IMG/VR virus record: IMGVR_UViG_3300032252_000001
Coordinates: 1 to 64,000 of that record
Strand: one strand, 5' to 3'
Origin: a virus
DNA: 64,000 nt
The notes under the pieces are model-generated. The model did not search any database. It was not told where the DNA came from and saw only the letters and a list, made by a program, of their open reading frames with translations. Below, in pieces: positions 47,842-57,749 of this stretch (position 1 is its first letter; each line of letters opens with the position of its first letter). The translations under genes and the position numbers were made by a program.

Positions 47842-49701
47842 CTAAAAATTTCCTGCGTCTGTAATCACGCTAACATTAAGTTTTTTCAGGTCACCAACCG
47901 AATCGTCATGAACAGCAAGATCATCAGCAGGGTCGCATTCTGTACCAATGTCTATTCGATTTGTAATCGAGGTCACATCCATAGTCAAAGACTGCCCACC
48001 TGTTACCTCTCCAAGATGTGTTGTTGGATCAACACCATTGATGTCTACGTTGGTGCTAGTGACATTGAAGTCATTGGCAACAACATCAACGATAGTGCCG
48101 TCGATCTTGGTAGAGTAACCCGGATCGCCAACAATTAGGGCTTCGTACTCTGCCTCATACGCAGGGTTCGAGGCGTTCTTTGTGTACTCAGCAATAACCG
48201 GATAACCAGATGGCACGCTTTGCGTCGTGTAGTAGACGTAAATGCTATTGCCATCGCCTGAGATGTGCATCGCGTTCCACCATGAAGACAAACCGGTGTC
48301 ACCCAAAACAGACCTGCTGCCACCTGTGTTCCATGTAATCGTTGACACATCAAATGCGGTGCCAAATGTGCCCATCCACAGAAGCGAATTCTGGGAGACA
48401 ATAATTGTCAGACCGTCCTCAGAAATCTGAATATCATCGATATATCCAGCTGGTGCGTTCGGTGCTGCTGATACTCCGGTCAGCCACTGAAGGCTGTGGA
48501 ACGCATACGTGGAAAGATCGTATGGAGTTGACAGCGTGTGCATGACGATAGCGTCGTCACTACCGCTTCGCTCACTCGACGTGGCAAAGTACGTGCCATC
48601 TGCTGACATCCACCCAGACTTGTTCACGGCATTCGGATACCCAAGGTTAGCGCCGCTAACAGACGATGTAGCGCCAGCCGGAGTGCCGTTGATGATATAC
48701 GGAGACGGCGTAGCGTACATGTAAAAGGTTTGAGCAGTAGAGGCATAGGTAAAATACTTGTTGCCGCTATCTGCCCACTTGATGCAAGTCCATGGGTTAG
48801 TGATGGAGTGTGCTGTTCCATCCTGAGTGCCATTCTCAAAGTCGAATGGTGAGTCAAGAGTGAATGACTGTATTTCGTCAGTTCCGGTATAGCACCCGAT
48901 GAAGTGCAAACCATCAGGGGAAACATCAAAGCGCTGCCAAAAAGCCGTGTTCGACTGATGTATTCCAGTAGCTACCATGTTGGCGCGAGTCGCAACGATG
49001 GCGTTATAAGACCAATCGGTATTGATGTCAGCGCCCCAATCAGTAGCAATGCCTGTGCCGCCAGCGGCGACCGTCAGCATCTCTACCGGCGTGAACGATA
49101 AGTCATACCAGTTGATGCCTATATCGTTTCCAAGCTGTATGTGTGAGCTTGGAATCCACTGGAAATCAGGTCCGGTCGGTCGCCACTCAGTACCGTTATT
49201 ATTGAAAAGCAGGTCATGCTGAGTTTGCGCGGCAATATTCGTGTCAGTCAGATCGAACAGCGTTGTGCTACCGCTACTGGGTGGATCGCCAGCTACCCAG
49301 CGTAGCGTTGCAGCATTCCATAGCAGTGATTGACCATCGGTCGGAAAAGCGTTGACATCAGTGAGATCATTGAGATTGGATACGCCAGAGCCGCCACCTC
49401 CAATTACACTTACCTCAAATGCCGTGCCATTCCAGATAAGGCCATCACCAATAGCCGGTGTACCGGTAACGTCATCGAGGCCAAAAATGCTCGTATTGAG
49501 ATCGGTTATTTCGCTCGATACATGGGTGTGACCTATCTGTGAATAGCGAAGGTCCAGCTCATTGGTGTCGTAGCTGTATAGGTCAAATTCAGCCTGCTCC
49601 AGAGCTTGGAAACGTAACTCCAGCGCAGAGACAAGCTGCCGCATCTCTGCGGCAGAAAACATCTCTTGACGAAATGATGGGAATACAACCTTCTGGATCA
49701 T
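47842..49701 (-). CDS. Tail fibre-like protein with beta-propeller-like repeats
   Basis: A 619-residue protein. A helical N-terminus (MRQLVSALELRFQALEQAEF) and a GHTHVSSEITDLN motif, seen in many fibres, precede a region with repeated S-x-D-G blades: VSPDGLHFIGCYTG, MSADGTYFATSS, ISEDGLTIIVSQN, ISGDGNSIYVYYT. This suggests a 5-7 bladed propeller (about 240-540). The C-terminus is beta-rich. Such a domain could bind a receptor glycan. The stop overlaps nothing; the start overlaps the tail hub stop by 4 nt. Confidence 0.7.
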   Translation of the reverse strand: MIQKVVFPSFRQEMFSAAEMRQLVSALELRFQALEQAEFDLYSYDTNELDLRYSQIGHTHVSSEITDLNTSIFGLDDVTGTPAIGDGLIWNGTAFEVSVIGGGGSGVSNLNDLTDVNAFPTDGQSLLWNAATLRWVAGDPPSSGSTTLFDLTDTNIAAQTQHDLLFNNNGTEWRPTGPDFQWIPSSHIQLGNDIGINWYDLSFTPVEMLTVAAGGTGIATDWGADINTDWSYNAIVATRANMVATGIHQSNTAFWQRFDVSPDGLHFIGCYTGTDEIQSFTLDSPFDFENGTQDGTAHSITNPWTCIKWADSGNKYFTYASTAQTFYMYATPSPYIINGTPAGATSSVSGANLGYPNAVNKSGWMSADGTYFATSSERSGSDDAIVMHTLSTPYDLSTYAFHSLQWLTGVSAAPNAPAGYIDDIQISEDGLTIIVSQNSLLWMGTFGTAFDVSTITWNTGGSRSVLGDTGLSSWWNAMHISGDGNSIYVYYTTQSVPSGYPVIAEYTKNASNPAYEAEYEALIVGDPGYSTKIDGTIVDVVANDFNVTSTNVDINGVDPTTHLGEVTGGQSLTMDVTSITNRIDIGTECDPADDLAVHDDSVGDLKKLNVSVITDAGNF

Positions 49702-52700
49702 CCTCTTCTACCGTGCGCTCCAGCTCTTCCTCGCCATGTCCCAAAGCGCCACTTGTCACCTGTGTCGTTTGATTCCACTCGAATCGCGACCTGTCTGGCG
49801 CGAATGCGTGTGCTGATCTTACGTGTGCCGTTGGCAACAGGATATGGACCCTTGACAGTCTGCGTGGTTGCTTGTGGGTACTTACGACCTTTTAGGTAAA
49901 CATCTACATCACCCTCAAGCCTCAAAAAGTCCGGTATCAGCTGGTCAATGTGCATCAGCTCTTCACCAGCATTTGGTATCTCCATGTCGAACGATTCGAC
50001 ATACGATTGCATGGCGGCACCATCGTCATCAGCCCCAGTCTCATGCTGATAAAGGTAGCCATCCGTGCCTGCTGCGTAAGGCTTCTCAAGAAGCGGAGAC
50101 CGATCAGCCCATGCTGTTCGAGTCAGGTTGCCAGTTGCCCACGAACCCTCTTCGTAGTTGTATAGCACGTAGCGATTAACCTCTACCGGGCTGATGTCAA
50201 AGTCGGCGGCAGTCAGCACACCGACCGGACCTGCCGCAAAGTTGTAAAAGCGATAAAGATCGTTATTCACTCCCGGTGCTTGATGCAGCCCTGCCGTACC
50301 AGAAGCGAACTGGACTTGCTCGGTTGCGTCTAAATTGAACTGGAACGCCTGCACACCATCCACGTAGGCAGTCAGCGTTGGCGCATCGTACTGCACCGTC
50401 AGTACATACTTCTGTCCCGTTACCATGGCAGAGCCGGTCAGGGTGGTGAAGTCCAGCGTGTTGCTACCCTGATTTGTTGGCGCTGCAACGCCAGCCGATG
50501 TTTTCTTCCAGATTTCCACTCGGTTGTCGTTATAGTTCAGCTCGAACATCAGTTGCTGACAATCGTCTGCGTCCGTCTCGCCCGTGCCAGTCAGGTCTGT
50601 TCTCAGGAAACATAGCCCCGCCCTACCAACGCTTGGTGGGTTAGATGGGTTCACATCAATCTCAACGGCATACTCACTCTCAGTGGGCGAGAGGATTGGC
50701 TCGTCGTTGATCAGGAAGTAGTCATGCTCGTAGTTGTTGTCGGCAGAGGCAACGCACTCGGTGAAGCCACCTGATTCAAAAGCGTACGTATACCCAATGT
50801 CGCCCGGACCACCACCTCCACCAGTCAGCTCGTATGGGTCATCGATGGTGACCGTGCTGGCAGTGCCATAGCGACCAGTGGTCGAATTAGTGATACGCAC
50901 ATGATCAACAGTAGCGTCCGTGCCAAACAGACCAGCAGAGCCGCCGAACCTTATTTCTCGCGTAACTCCGGTCGGGTCTTTGGCTGTCAGGCTGGTTGTC
51001 GTGTCGATCAAAGAAACTGTGCCAGCTTGAGGACCGAACCAGACACGCTCGACACCATTGCCAGCGCCAGCTGTGTAGTCACCCTCAACGATGACAACGT
51101 AATTGACACCTTGAGTGAGCGTGACCACCGGAGTCAGGCCACCTGAATTGGTGAATCCAGCGCGAAGCCGGTACAGCCCACCTGAGTAATACACACCCAT
51201 ATTAAGCAACTGGAAGTCAGAGTCACCGACTTGCATGACGTACTTCGTGCCAAAGGTGTGCAGCGTATCCAGACGAAAGATGATCTCGTAGGTCAGGAAA
51301 CGACCAGTGCCGTCCCAGTCAGGAACGTCAGCAAGTTGAATCGGGAACTCAATGTATTCAGTTGCTGCCGCTGATCCCAAGTCACCCGAAGAGGTATTCA
51401 AGATCGGAGATGTGGTGCTGATCTGAGTAGCGCCATTGAAGGTCGCCGCCGCTGCATAGCTGGACTCTTCCGTGTACGTGGTCGAGCCATTACTGCCCTC
51501 GAAGTCGGCTTGAAAAAGCACATCGTCATACAGGCTCACCGGCAAGGTGGATGAGTTGGCCAGTTCGTAGCCCGGTGGCAACCCCAGTGAAAAGTCGGTC
51601 TGCACCCATGCGTCAGTGTCGTAACTCGGATAGAACCACCACACCTCGTTGAACTCACGGTTCAGGCCACCGTATACCTTATCGCGCTGCTGCGGGTTGA
51701 GGTTGCTGTAAACAAGGTTCCTGACATCGCACGGCAACACCTTGACGATACCGTCATAGATGTAAAAGTCAGACTCGGCCATGAATAGCACACGATGATC
51801 GATTGGCACTGCGGCATTGGGACCAAGGATCGATACATTCTCGCCCACAATGTTAAGGCCGAACACGTCAAATCCACCGACGAACGGAAGGGTGTGAACC
51901 GAAACGTCGGTGAAGATGACGGTCTCCAGTCGTGACCTTACGCCAGCGACTATCTTGGAGCCTGAATACAGGCGCAAGTCGCCTGCGGTGTTGGTGCTGG
52001 TTGGCACCCAATCGTTAAGGTCTTCAGTGGATGACCAGCGAATCAGCAACGGGTCTTCCGCATTATTGAAATAATCGTAGGCACCCAACGCAATGATATG
52101 TCGATCACGCTGCGAGACGATCATGTACTCGTTGATGGGTGGAGCATCACCACCGAGGGCAGTGGCGCGATTGGATGTGCCACCTGAACGATCCCACCAG
52201 TAAATAGCTCCACCGCGTGGGCAGGCTAGCAGGTCCTCTCCCCATGTATCCAGAGACCACGTACGAATGCCAACAACAAAGTTGGACCCGGTTCGAGCGG
52301 TGCCGTATGCCTCTGCGCCGTACGGCCCGGAACCGTAGCCTGTCGCCGTTATGGCGCTGCCTTCGCCGGGACTGATCTGATATTCGGCCAGCACAGACAA
52401 GCCGCCACCACCACTGCCATCTGCATTTGCTGTCTGATCATCCACCAGTTGGTAGGTATCGTTGGTCAGAACTGCCTGAACCTGATACTCACCATCAATG
52501 AGGATGCCGTTTATGGCGATAGCGCCCGAGAAGGTCACGTAGTCGCCGGTCTGCGCCCCATGGGCTACATCGGTGACTGTGACGATGTTGGACCCGTTTG
52601 TCGTGGCAAACGGCGCAGCGAGCGTTACAGTGCGTCTCAGTGGGGTGATATCAAAGAGTTCATTGTCTTGCCACAAGTACAGCTTGGTATCTGTGGCGAC

Positions 52701-52922
52701 CGCCGACCACATCTTGCCATCCAGCGAGGTCCAGTCTCTCAAGCGACGAGCTGTACCCACAAACTGTGGCTCGATCTTGACCCAACCACCGATCTTCTCG
52801 GCAAGCCCCTTGCGAAAGCGCACCTTATCCATGGTGTACCAGCGCCCTTGAGCGCCACGCTCGGACTGCTCAGTGTACTGGCCAGCACCAATCGGAAGGT
52901 CGAATATCTGCTTTTGCGTCAT
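49698..52922 (-). CDS. Large tail hub/accessory protein (P22 gp10-like) with ConA-like insertion
   Basis: A 1074-residue protein. The N-terminus QIFDLPIGAGQYTEQSERGA, then WYTMDKVRFRKGLAEKIGGW, followed by repeated WTSLDG and YLWQDNELFDITP, is the pattern of P22 gp10-like tail hub proteins (472 residues in P22). NEVWWFYPSYD near residue 420 is a hub hallmark. An inserted laminin G / concanavalin-like pair (about 460-850, e.g. YVVIVEGDYTAGAGNGVERVW) more than doubles its length. The C-terminus returns to the hub. It probably joins head completion proteins and fibres. Confidence 0.75.
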   Translation of the reverse strand: MTQKQIFDLPIGAGQYTEQSERGAQGRWYTMDKVRFRKGLAEKIGGWVKIEPQFVGTARRLRDWTSLDGKMWSAVATDTKLYLWQDNELFDITPLRRTVTLAAPFATTNGSNIVTVTDVAHGAQTGDYVTFSGAIAINGILIDGEYQVQAVLTNDTYQLVDDQTANADGSGGGGLSVLAEYQISPGEGSAITATGYGSGPYGAEAYGTARTGSNFVVGIRTWSLDTWGEDLLACPRGGAIYWWDRSGGTSNRATALGGDAPPINEYMIVSQRDRHIIALGAYDYFNNAEDPLLIRWSSTEDLNDWVPTSTNTAGDLRLYSGSKIVAGVRSRLETVIFTDVSVHTLPFVGGFDVFGLNIVGENVSILGPNAAVPIDHRVLFMAESDFYIYDGIVKVLPCDVRNLVYSNLNPQQRDKVYGGLNREFNEVWWFYPSYDTDAWVQTDFSLGLPPGYELANSSTLPVSLYDDVLFQADFEGSNGSTTYTEESSYAAAATFNGATQISTTSPILNTSSGDLGSAAATEYIEFPIQLADVPDWDGTGRFLTYEIIFRLDTLHTFGTKYVMQVGDSDFQLLNMGVYYSGGLYRLRAGFTNSGGLTPVVTLTQGVNYVVIVEGDYTAGAGNGVERVWFGPQAGTVSLIDTTTSLTAKDPTGVTREIRFGGSAGLFGTDATVDHVRITNSTTGRYGTASTVTIDDPYELTGGGGGPGDIGYTYAFESGGFTECVASADNNYEHDYFLINDEPILSPTESEYAVEIDVNPSNPPSVGRAGLCFLRTDLTGTGETDADDCQQLMFELNYNDNRVEIWKKTSAGVAAPTNQGSNTLDFTTLTGSAMVTGQKYVLTVQYDAPTLTAYVDGVQAFQFNLDATEQVQFASGTAGLHQAPGVNNDLYRFYNFAAGPVGVLTAADFDISPVEVNRYVLYNYEEGSWATGNLTRTAWADRSPLLEKPYAAGTDGYLYQHETGADDDGAAMQSYVESFDMEIPNAGEELMHIDQLIPDFLRLEGDVDVYLKGRKYPQATTQTVKGPYPVANGTRKISTRIRARQVAIRVESNDTGDKWRFGTWRGRAGAHGRRG

Positions 52923-54139
52923 TACGACAAGTCCTCATGGCTGACCTTAGCGTAAAACGATTGCATGACTTCATCCGAGGTGCTAGTGGTTCCAACTATG
53001 TCTGCACGTCGAATCTCGAATAGCGCAGCTTTCGTTTGGTTCAGCACGCTCCAGTACCATTGCCTGAGCGTGCTGATGTCAACCCATGTTCCCGGCACAG
53101 CTGCCTGAGTTGCAAAAGACCCATCGACATCGCCAGACAGGCCGCGCACCCGCACTTCATAATTTGACCCGGTGCCTTCACCATTGGTCAGGTAGTAAAC
53201 AGTGCTTGGTGACGTTGACTTGGTTGAGTTGATTTCTAATGTTGCGCCGGTTGATTGAAATGATATACCGATATTCCCAGCGGTTGCTGAGCTACCATCA
53301 AACGAGAAGAAGTTTGGAAGAACTAGCTTAGGTCTATTGAACTCACCAAGGATTCTGCCAGCTGCACGCAGCGCTGTTTCGCTGGCCACTCCGCTAAGGG
53401 TCGCAGCAGACACGCCATTGTAAGCATCACCAGCGTCACCGCCATTGCCACCGTAGTAGAAATACGACCCAAGAGAGCCGAATGAAGCTATGTTGGATGA
53501 GCGGCCTGTCTTGCCGCCCAATCCCCATGTGCCACCACCACCACCAGCGCCGTCAACAATAGAGGTGCCACCACCAGCACCACCAGCACCAGCCGTTGAG
53601 ATTGTGCCAGCTGTGCCAGCTACAGGTGCAGGCACACCAAGATATGGACCAACAGTGCCGCCAGCGCCGCCATTGAAGCCCTGACCGCCGCCACCGCCGC
53701 CACCAGCGTCACCACCAGTGCCGGTATCGGTGTATGCGCCACCACCACCGCCGCCGCCGCCACCAAACAGGTAGCCGTCATCAACATTGATGCTGACAGG
53801 GTAGGTGCCGAAATTCTTGATCCCTGCGGAGCCAGATGAGCCACTCCCACCTGCCTCACCAGTCGCGCCAAAGTCAGCGCCACCGATGCCGCCATTGCCG
53901 CCAACACCAAGGATTCGGCCACCGTTAATAGCGATGAAGGAAAAGGTTGAGCCGATAGCAAAGCTGTTACTGATAATGATCTCGCCAGCATTGGCGGCAT
54001 CAACAGTCAAGACAACTGCTTTTACGCCAGCAGGCGAACCAAGGTAGGTGTAGAGATCACCGATATAAGTGTCAGAGGTGATCGTCTCTACGATGTCGGC
54101 TCCAGAGCCGGAAATGAGCGGCGATGGGATTCTCCACAT
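52922..54139 (-). CDS. Glycine-rich adhesin-like tail protein
   Basis: A 405-residue protein. Residues about 75-215 are runs of Gly with Ala, Ser and Asn (GGNGGIGGADFGATGEAGGS, then GGGGGGGGGAY and AGGGGGGGQG), the polyglycine-II-helix type known from S16 gp38-like receptor-binding tips. A beta-rich C-terminal domain (about 270-400) ends KVSHEDLS. It is probably the receptor-contacting adhesin or tip. It abuts the hub gene (4-nt overlap) and the next small fibre gene. Confidence 0.65.
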   Translation of the reverse strand: MWRIPSPLISGSGADIVETITSDTYIGDLYTYLGSPAGVKAVVLTVDAANAGEIIISNSFAIGSTFSFIAINGGRILGVGGNGGIGGADFGATGEAGGSGSSGSAGIKNFGTYPVSINVDDGYLFGGGGGGGGGAYTDTGTGGDAGGGGGGGQGFNGGAGGTVGPYLGVPAPVAGTAGTISTAGAGGAGGGTSIVDGAGGGGGTWGLGGKTGRSSNIASFGSLGSYFYYGGNGGDAGDAYNGVSAATLSGVASETALRAAGRILGEFNRPKLVLPNFFSFDGSSATAGNIGISFQSTGATLEINSTKSTSPSTVYYLTNGEGTGSNYEVRVRGLSGDVDGSFATQAAVPGTWVDISTLRQWYWSVLNQTKAALFEIRRADIVGTTSTSDEVMQSFYAKVSHEDLS

Positions 54140-54996
54140 TACACATCAGCCACGTTTTTTAGTTGCGAAACAACCCATCTTGACCCAGAGAACGGCGCTG
54201 CCAGACCGGTGACATACTCGAATGCGAGATAGTCAACCTGACCTGCTGTCGTTGAAAGCGTTGGTGCTGTGCCACCAGCAGCAGCAAACGTCGATGAGGC
54301 AAAGCCAATCGAGTGCGGACCGCCACCGCCCTGCTGAACAGCGAGCGTGAACTGCTGTCCATTGGTTGCATTGGTGGGAGCGGCAATCGTGAAGGTCTCA
54401 GTGGTCAACAAGTAGAACGCATTACCCAGCGCACAGTTGATCGTCAATGTGCCAGCGCTTGTCGTTGACGCTACTCGCTGCGTCACCTGACCTGCGGTGA
54501 ACGTCTGCGCGAGTGCCTTCTGTGCAAAGTCCGCACCAGCAACACCAATCAGTTGCTCTGCGTTTGTTGCAAGCGTTGCGGTGCCAGCCGTTACTGCGGT
54601 TGCCGCAGACGCAGCCAGCACATTAGTGCCATCACAGAAGACCCACTGCGCTTCGCCAGTAGCAATCGTTGGCCCCGTTCCTGTTGCCGTCCTCACCTCG
54701 ATACTGTCATCGGATGTGTTTGACACCAGATAGGCTTTCGAGCGAGTGGGTACAACAACATCCGTGGGTGCTGCTGAAGTGCCGCCGATATTGAGGATCA
54801 TGGCACGAGCCTCGGATGTCGATCCATCAAGGTCGGTCAATGTGTACGTAGCTTCACCAACCAGCGTCACAGACGTTGTTGCAGCAACAGCATCTTCGAG
54901 CAGCTGCAATGCGCTGTCATTGAGAATGTCGCCCCACAAGTTCGCGTTCGTGTTGAACTCTTGAAGGGTCAGCCTGAGAAGTGGTGATGTTGCCAT
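54139..54996 (-). CDS. Fibre/tail beta-sandwich protein
   Basis: A 285-residue protein starting MATSPLLRLTLQEFNTNANL, then WGDILNDSALQLLEDAV, an N-terminal attachment helix typical of small phage tail fibres. The rest is Thr/Ala-rich, with repeated TLATNAEQLIG and TFTIAAPTNATNGQQFTLAV strands and a final F-S-G-S-R-W-V-V-S motif. It may connect the adhesin to the tail. It starts just 3 nt after the upstream stop. Confidence 0.65.
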   Translation of the reverse strand: MATSPLLRLTLQEFNTNANLWGDILNDSALQLLEDAVAATTSVTLVGEATYTLTDLDGSTSEARAMILNIGGTSAAPTDVVVPTRSKAYLVSNTSDDSIEVRTATGTGPTIATGEAQWVFCDGTNVLAASAATAVTAGTATLATNAEQLIGVAGADFAQKALAQTFTAGQVTQRVASTTSAGTLTINCALGNAFYLLTTETFTIAAPTNATNGQQFTLAVQQGGGGPHSIGFASSTFAAAGGTAPTLSTTAGQVDYLAFEYVTGLAAPFSGSRWVVSQLKNVADV

Positions 54997-54999
54997 GTC

Positions 55000-55674
55000 T
55001 TACCTCTGATTCGTTGGCACCGCTGGAACTTCCAACGGGGTTAGATTGTATCGTTCTTGCAGCAGAGTGTAGGTCTCCCTCTTCGCTAATGGCAAAGCCT
55101 CAACGTAGTCAGTTTTCCACAGCTCTACACGATCATCTGACTTCAAAAACTTCTCGCTTTCAGCAAGGCAGGCTTTGAACAAAATGTCATCCATGTGCAG
55201 AGACAACCAATTTGTAGTGTTGGTTACTGAATCCAGCGGCTCTAGCCTCGTGGTGCCACGTGTATTGACCGTGTAAATCGCATCAGGGATTGGTGCAAGC
55301 GCCCAGTTGTCCTGATCAATCTCCGCATAGTACTTTGGTATGCCGGTCGCTCCCGGCTGCTGGTAGTCTCGAACGAAGTCTGTTGAGCGAAGCTCCAGCC
55401 AATACCGCTGTGTTCCTGTACCCGGATCAAAGTCAAACCACAGCGACTGGAATGACACAACCTCTGTGTCTGCCACTGGCTTTGCCAGCAGCTCATTCGA
55501 TGCAACCGTGGGCGTTGCGCCTTCACTGGTAAAGATCGACAAGTCGAGATCACGCCAAAGCCGCATCTGACCGAGGTCAATAATCTCTGCAATACTGCCT
55601 TGAAACTCGCCGTCATCATCCTCAAGCCATGCCTGAAGGTTCGCCTCCAATTCTGCGTATGTTTTATTGCTCAT
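55000..55674 (-). CDS. Head-to-tail connector / tail adaptor protein
   Basis: A 224-residue helical protein (MSNKTYAELEANLQAWLEDD, then EIIDLGQMRLWRDLDLSIF). Its shape, an N-terminal helix bundle with strands and a C-terminal helix, matches gp4-like adaptors of podoviruses. It contacts the portal ring and the tail hub. Two genes upstream lies another gp4-like protein, so two successive rings are likely, as in P22-like tails. It is coupled to the next gene by an overlap of one base. Confidence 0.65.
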   Translation of the reverse strand: MSNKTYAELEANLQAWLEDDDGEFQGSIAEIIDLGQMRLWRDLDLSIFTSEGATPTVASNELLAKPVADTEVVSFQSLWFDFDPGTGTQRYWLELRSTDFVRDYQQPGATGIPKYYAEIDQDNWALAPIPDAIYTVNTRGTTRLEPLDSVTNTTNWLSLHMDDILFKACLAESEKFLKSDDRVELWKTDYVEALPLAKRETYTLLQERYNLTPLEVPAVPTNQR

Positions 55675-56168
55675 CAGTCAAATATCCAGACCTGTGCCCC
55701 AGCGTTGACCGTCCCTGTGAAGGGTGTCGTAATTGGGATCGTGAACGATGGCGAGTCAGCTGTGCTGCGGATACGCGAGACGAAGTGACCTGCTTGAAGA
55801 TTAACTGCCACCCACTGACCGATGATGTACGTTTGAGCATCTACCAGCACAAACTGCGTGTCACCCTCACTTGGTATGACAGCAAGCGTGGTCTTGAAGT
55901 CACCGCTTGGCCCTGATGGAACTGGCAGCGGCTGCTCAGCCTCTCCATAGTCAGCCTCGATGCTGATCTCCGGGGCAGGACGGTACAGCGCAACAGGATC
56001 GGTAACCGTAACCGGTATCTCCTGCGGATGCTTCGGCTCCCACCAGTCTGGATGCACCAGCAGACCTTCAATGTGGCCGTCCTCAACCAGATCGCGATAA
56101 CGCATTTTCTGCCCTGAACGCTGACACTCAGCAACCGCATGGCGACCCTTGGCGTATTGACTCGTCAT
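55674..56168 (-). CDS. Small structural protein of neck region
   Basis: A 164-residue protein. Residues 1-50 contain AVAECQRSGQKMRYRDLVED, then HPDWWEPKHPQEIP, the conserved C-x-R-x-x-x-x-x-x-x-x-L...W-x-x-x-H-P-Q-E pattern of phage proteins encoded next to head-completion genes, usually with more Cys. The second half is a beta-domain with QFVLVDAQTYIIGQWVAVNL. Probably a neck or decoration component. It overlaps the next gene by 4 nt. Confidence 0.6.
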   Translation of the reverse strand: MTSQYAKGRHAVAECQRSGQKMRYRDLVEDGHIEGLLVHPDWWEPKHPQEIPVTVTDPVALYRPAPEISIEADYGEAEQPLPVPSGPSGDFKTTLAVIPSEGDTQFVLVDAQTYIIGQWVAVNLQAGHFVSRIRSTADSPSFTIPITTPFTGTVNAGAQVWIFD

Positions 56169-56893
56169 CGGTATGACCTCGAACTGCCACGCCTGCGCCG
56201 CTGACCTGAGCCGGGAACAAGACGAACATCACCGCGCTCGCGCACCGCATTCTGAGCGTCACGGAACTTCAGCTGCGCCTTCTGGTACAGCGTTCCTTCC
56301 AACTCTGGTGGTGAGTATTTCTCAGCGATCCTGAACGCCAGCTCAGCAGCAAACGCATCCTGCATGTAGTAGTGGATGTCAGCCGTATCTGATGACGTGT
56401 CCGAGTCCTCGAACTTGCGTACCGCACTGAAGATAATCTGATCAGTGCTGTTCTCAGGAATGGTCCAGAAGTTCAGCGTGATGCCGTCTCGACCTTTATC
56501 GATGAAGACGCGATCAGGTCGGCCTTCCACGCTCTTGTCTGGGATGTTGAGGTATTCGTCCCGGCTCATCATTACCACCGGGGTGTCTACGCCATCGCGG
56601 CGCAACACAACATCAATGATGTCGATAATGTTCACGCCACCGACATCGAGATCGAAGTCTACGCCAGCCACATAGGTGCCCTGCGACTGAACCAGTGGCA
56701 TCGTGTCCGTACGAATACGGAAATCGTGATAGTCCTTAGTCGCCCAGTCTGCACAAAGGAAGCGCATGGAGCGACGCGCAGATAGAATATGCCGCGCCGT
56801 AATATGCGCGGGGTCTATCCTTGCACGCTCCATGGCCTCATCGACAAGCTCAGCGAGTTCGGGATTAAAGAGGTACGTCCCTGATGTCGTCAT
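56165..56893 (-). CDS. Head-completion adaptor (gp4-like)
   Basis: A 242-residue protein. The N-terminus is helical (LAELVDEAMERARIDPAHIT), followed by strand-rich EVDL regions (YVAGVDFDLDVGGVNIIDII), DKGRDGITLNFWTIPENSTD and a helical end rich in Arg (RQRRRGSSRSYR). This order resembles phage adaptor proteins that bind the portal after packaging. The basic tail may contact DNA or portal. The stop overlaps the next gene. Confidence 0.65.
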   Translation of the reverse strand: MTTSGTYLFNPELAELVDEAMERARIDPAHITARHILSARRSMRFLCADWATKDYHDFRIRTDTMPLVQSQGTYVAGVDFDLDVGGVNIIDIIDVVLRRDGVDTPVVMMSRDEYLNIPDKSVEGRPDRVFIDKGRDGITLNFWTIPENSTDQIIFSAVRKFEDSDTSSDTADIHYYMQDAFAAELAFRIAEKYSPPELEGTLYQKAQLKFRDAQNAVRERGDVRLVPGSGQRRRRGSSRSYR

Positions 56894-56897
56894 GAGC

Positions 56898-57266
56898 TTA
56901 TCCTTGCGTTATCGCATAGCGTACCGAACCAGTGCCTGCGGTGATGTTGATGCGGACAGCGAAGACCGGAGCATCAGTAAGAGCAGCTCTCGCGCTCACA
57001 GCCCCACTCGCAATCAAGTTTGTCCAAACGGCAGAAGCCGGATCAACGTATCTGCTGGAATCCCGAGGTTGACGTAAGTTCACTGCGGCCTGAGCAGCAG
57101 TGTCATACATTATATTCTCAAGGGTCGTGTCCACCGTAAAGGTGACCGTACCAACGGCAACAACCTGCACATCCGTGTCGCTTTGAAATGCTTCGACAGG
57201 AATATAAGTTGCGCCAACACCAGCGACCGTCTCACCAGTAAAGGGGCGTCTACGGGAATGTCCCAT
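56898..57266 (-). CDS. Small virion protein, possibly decoration or connector
   Basis: A 122-residue beta-rich protein starting MGHSRRRPFTGETVAGVGAT, with repeated V-x-x-V strands (VQVVAVGTVTFTVDTTLENI). The N-terminal Arg patch may bind nucleic acid or capsid. It lies between connector genes and a second small virion gene. The assignment as a structural protein is by composition and place. Confidence 0.55.
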   Translation of the reverse strand: MGHSRRRPFTGETVAGVGATYIPVEAFQSDTDVQVVAVGTVTFTVDTTLENIMYDTAAQAAVNLRQPRDSSRYVDPASAVWTNLIASGAVSARAALTDAPVFAVRINITAGTGSVRYAITQG

Positions 57267-57277
57267 GTCTCACCTCC

Positions 57278-57712
57278 TTAGCTGTTGATCTTGCCGTCAT
57301 CAGCAATGATGTAACTGACCAGTATGGTCGCGTTCAACGTACCAGCTACCAAGCCCACACCAGCTTCGATCTCGGTGTCAGCGGTCAACGCTACGCCAAG
57401 GTCTGCGCCTGTCTGAATTTCGGCTGGGGATGCTACGCCAGTGACCAGTTCATTGACGAGGCCAGCAGCGGTCCCACCAGCGAGCTGAACGTCCACTGTG
57501 TCTGTAGCGCCGCCCGAAATAGCAGCTACTGTTACGCCAAGCGGGATCGCCCCTGCTGGCAAATAAACGCCAGTACCTGCCATGGTCTGAGAGACCAAGA
57601 AAGTTGCACTAACGTATGTTTTGAATGTGCCGGGTGTGCCCTTGCCATTGCCGGAAGGGTTTGCCATGCCGCGTTGCCGAATGTATCCGGCGAATGTTGA
57701 TCTCTTGCCCAT
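57278..57712 (-). CDS. Small virion protein downstream of capsid terminator
   Basis: A 144-residue Thr/Ala/Gly-rich protein, MGKRSTFAGYIRQRGMANPS then beta-strands (TDTVDVQLAGGTAAGLVNEL). It is predicted to be a beta-barrel type head protein. It lies directly after the strong terminator that follows the major capsid gene, so it should be made in smaller amounts. Possibly a decoration or head-tail stoichiometric minor protein. Confidence 0.55.
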   Translation of the reverse strand: MGKRSTFAGYIRQRGMANPSGNGKGTPGTFKTYVSATFLVSQTMAGTGVYLPAGAIPLGVTVAAISGGATDTVDVQLAGGTAAGLVNELVTGVASPAEIQTGADLGVALTADTEIEAGVGLVAGTLNATILVSYIIADDGKINS

Positions 57713-57749
57713 CTGTCTGTCTCCAGTCTCTTGCGAGTCGTCAGGGTGT

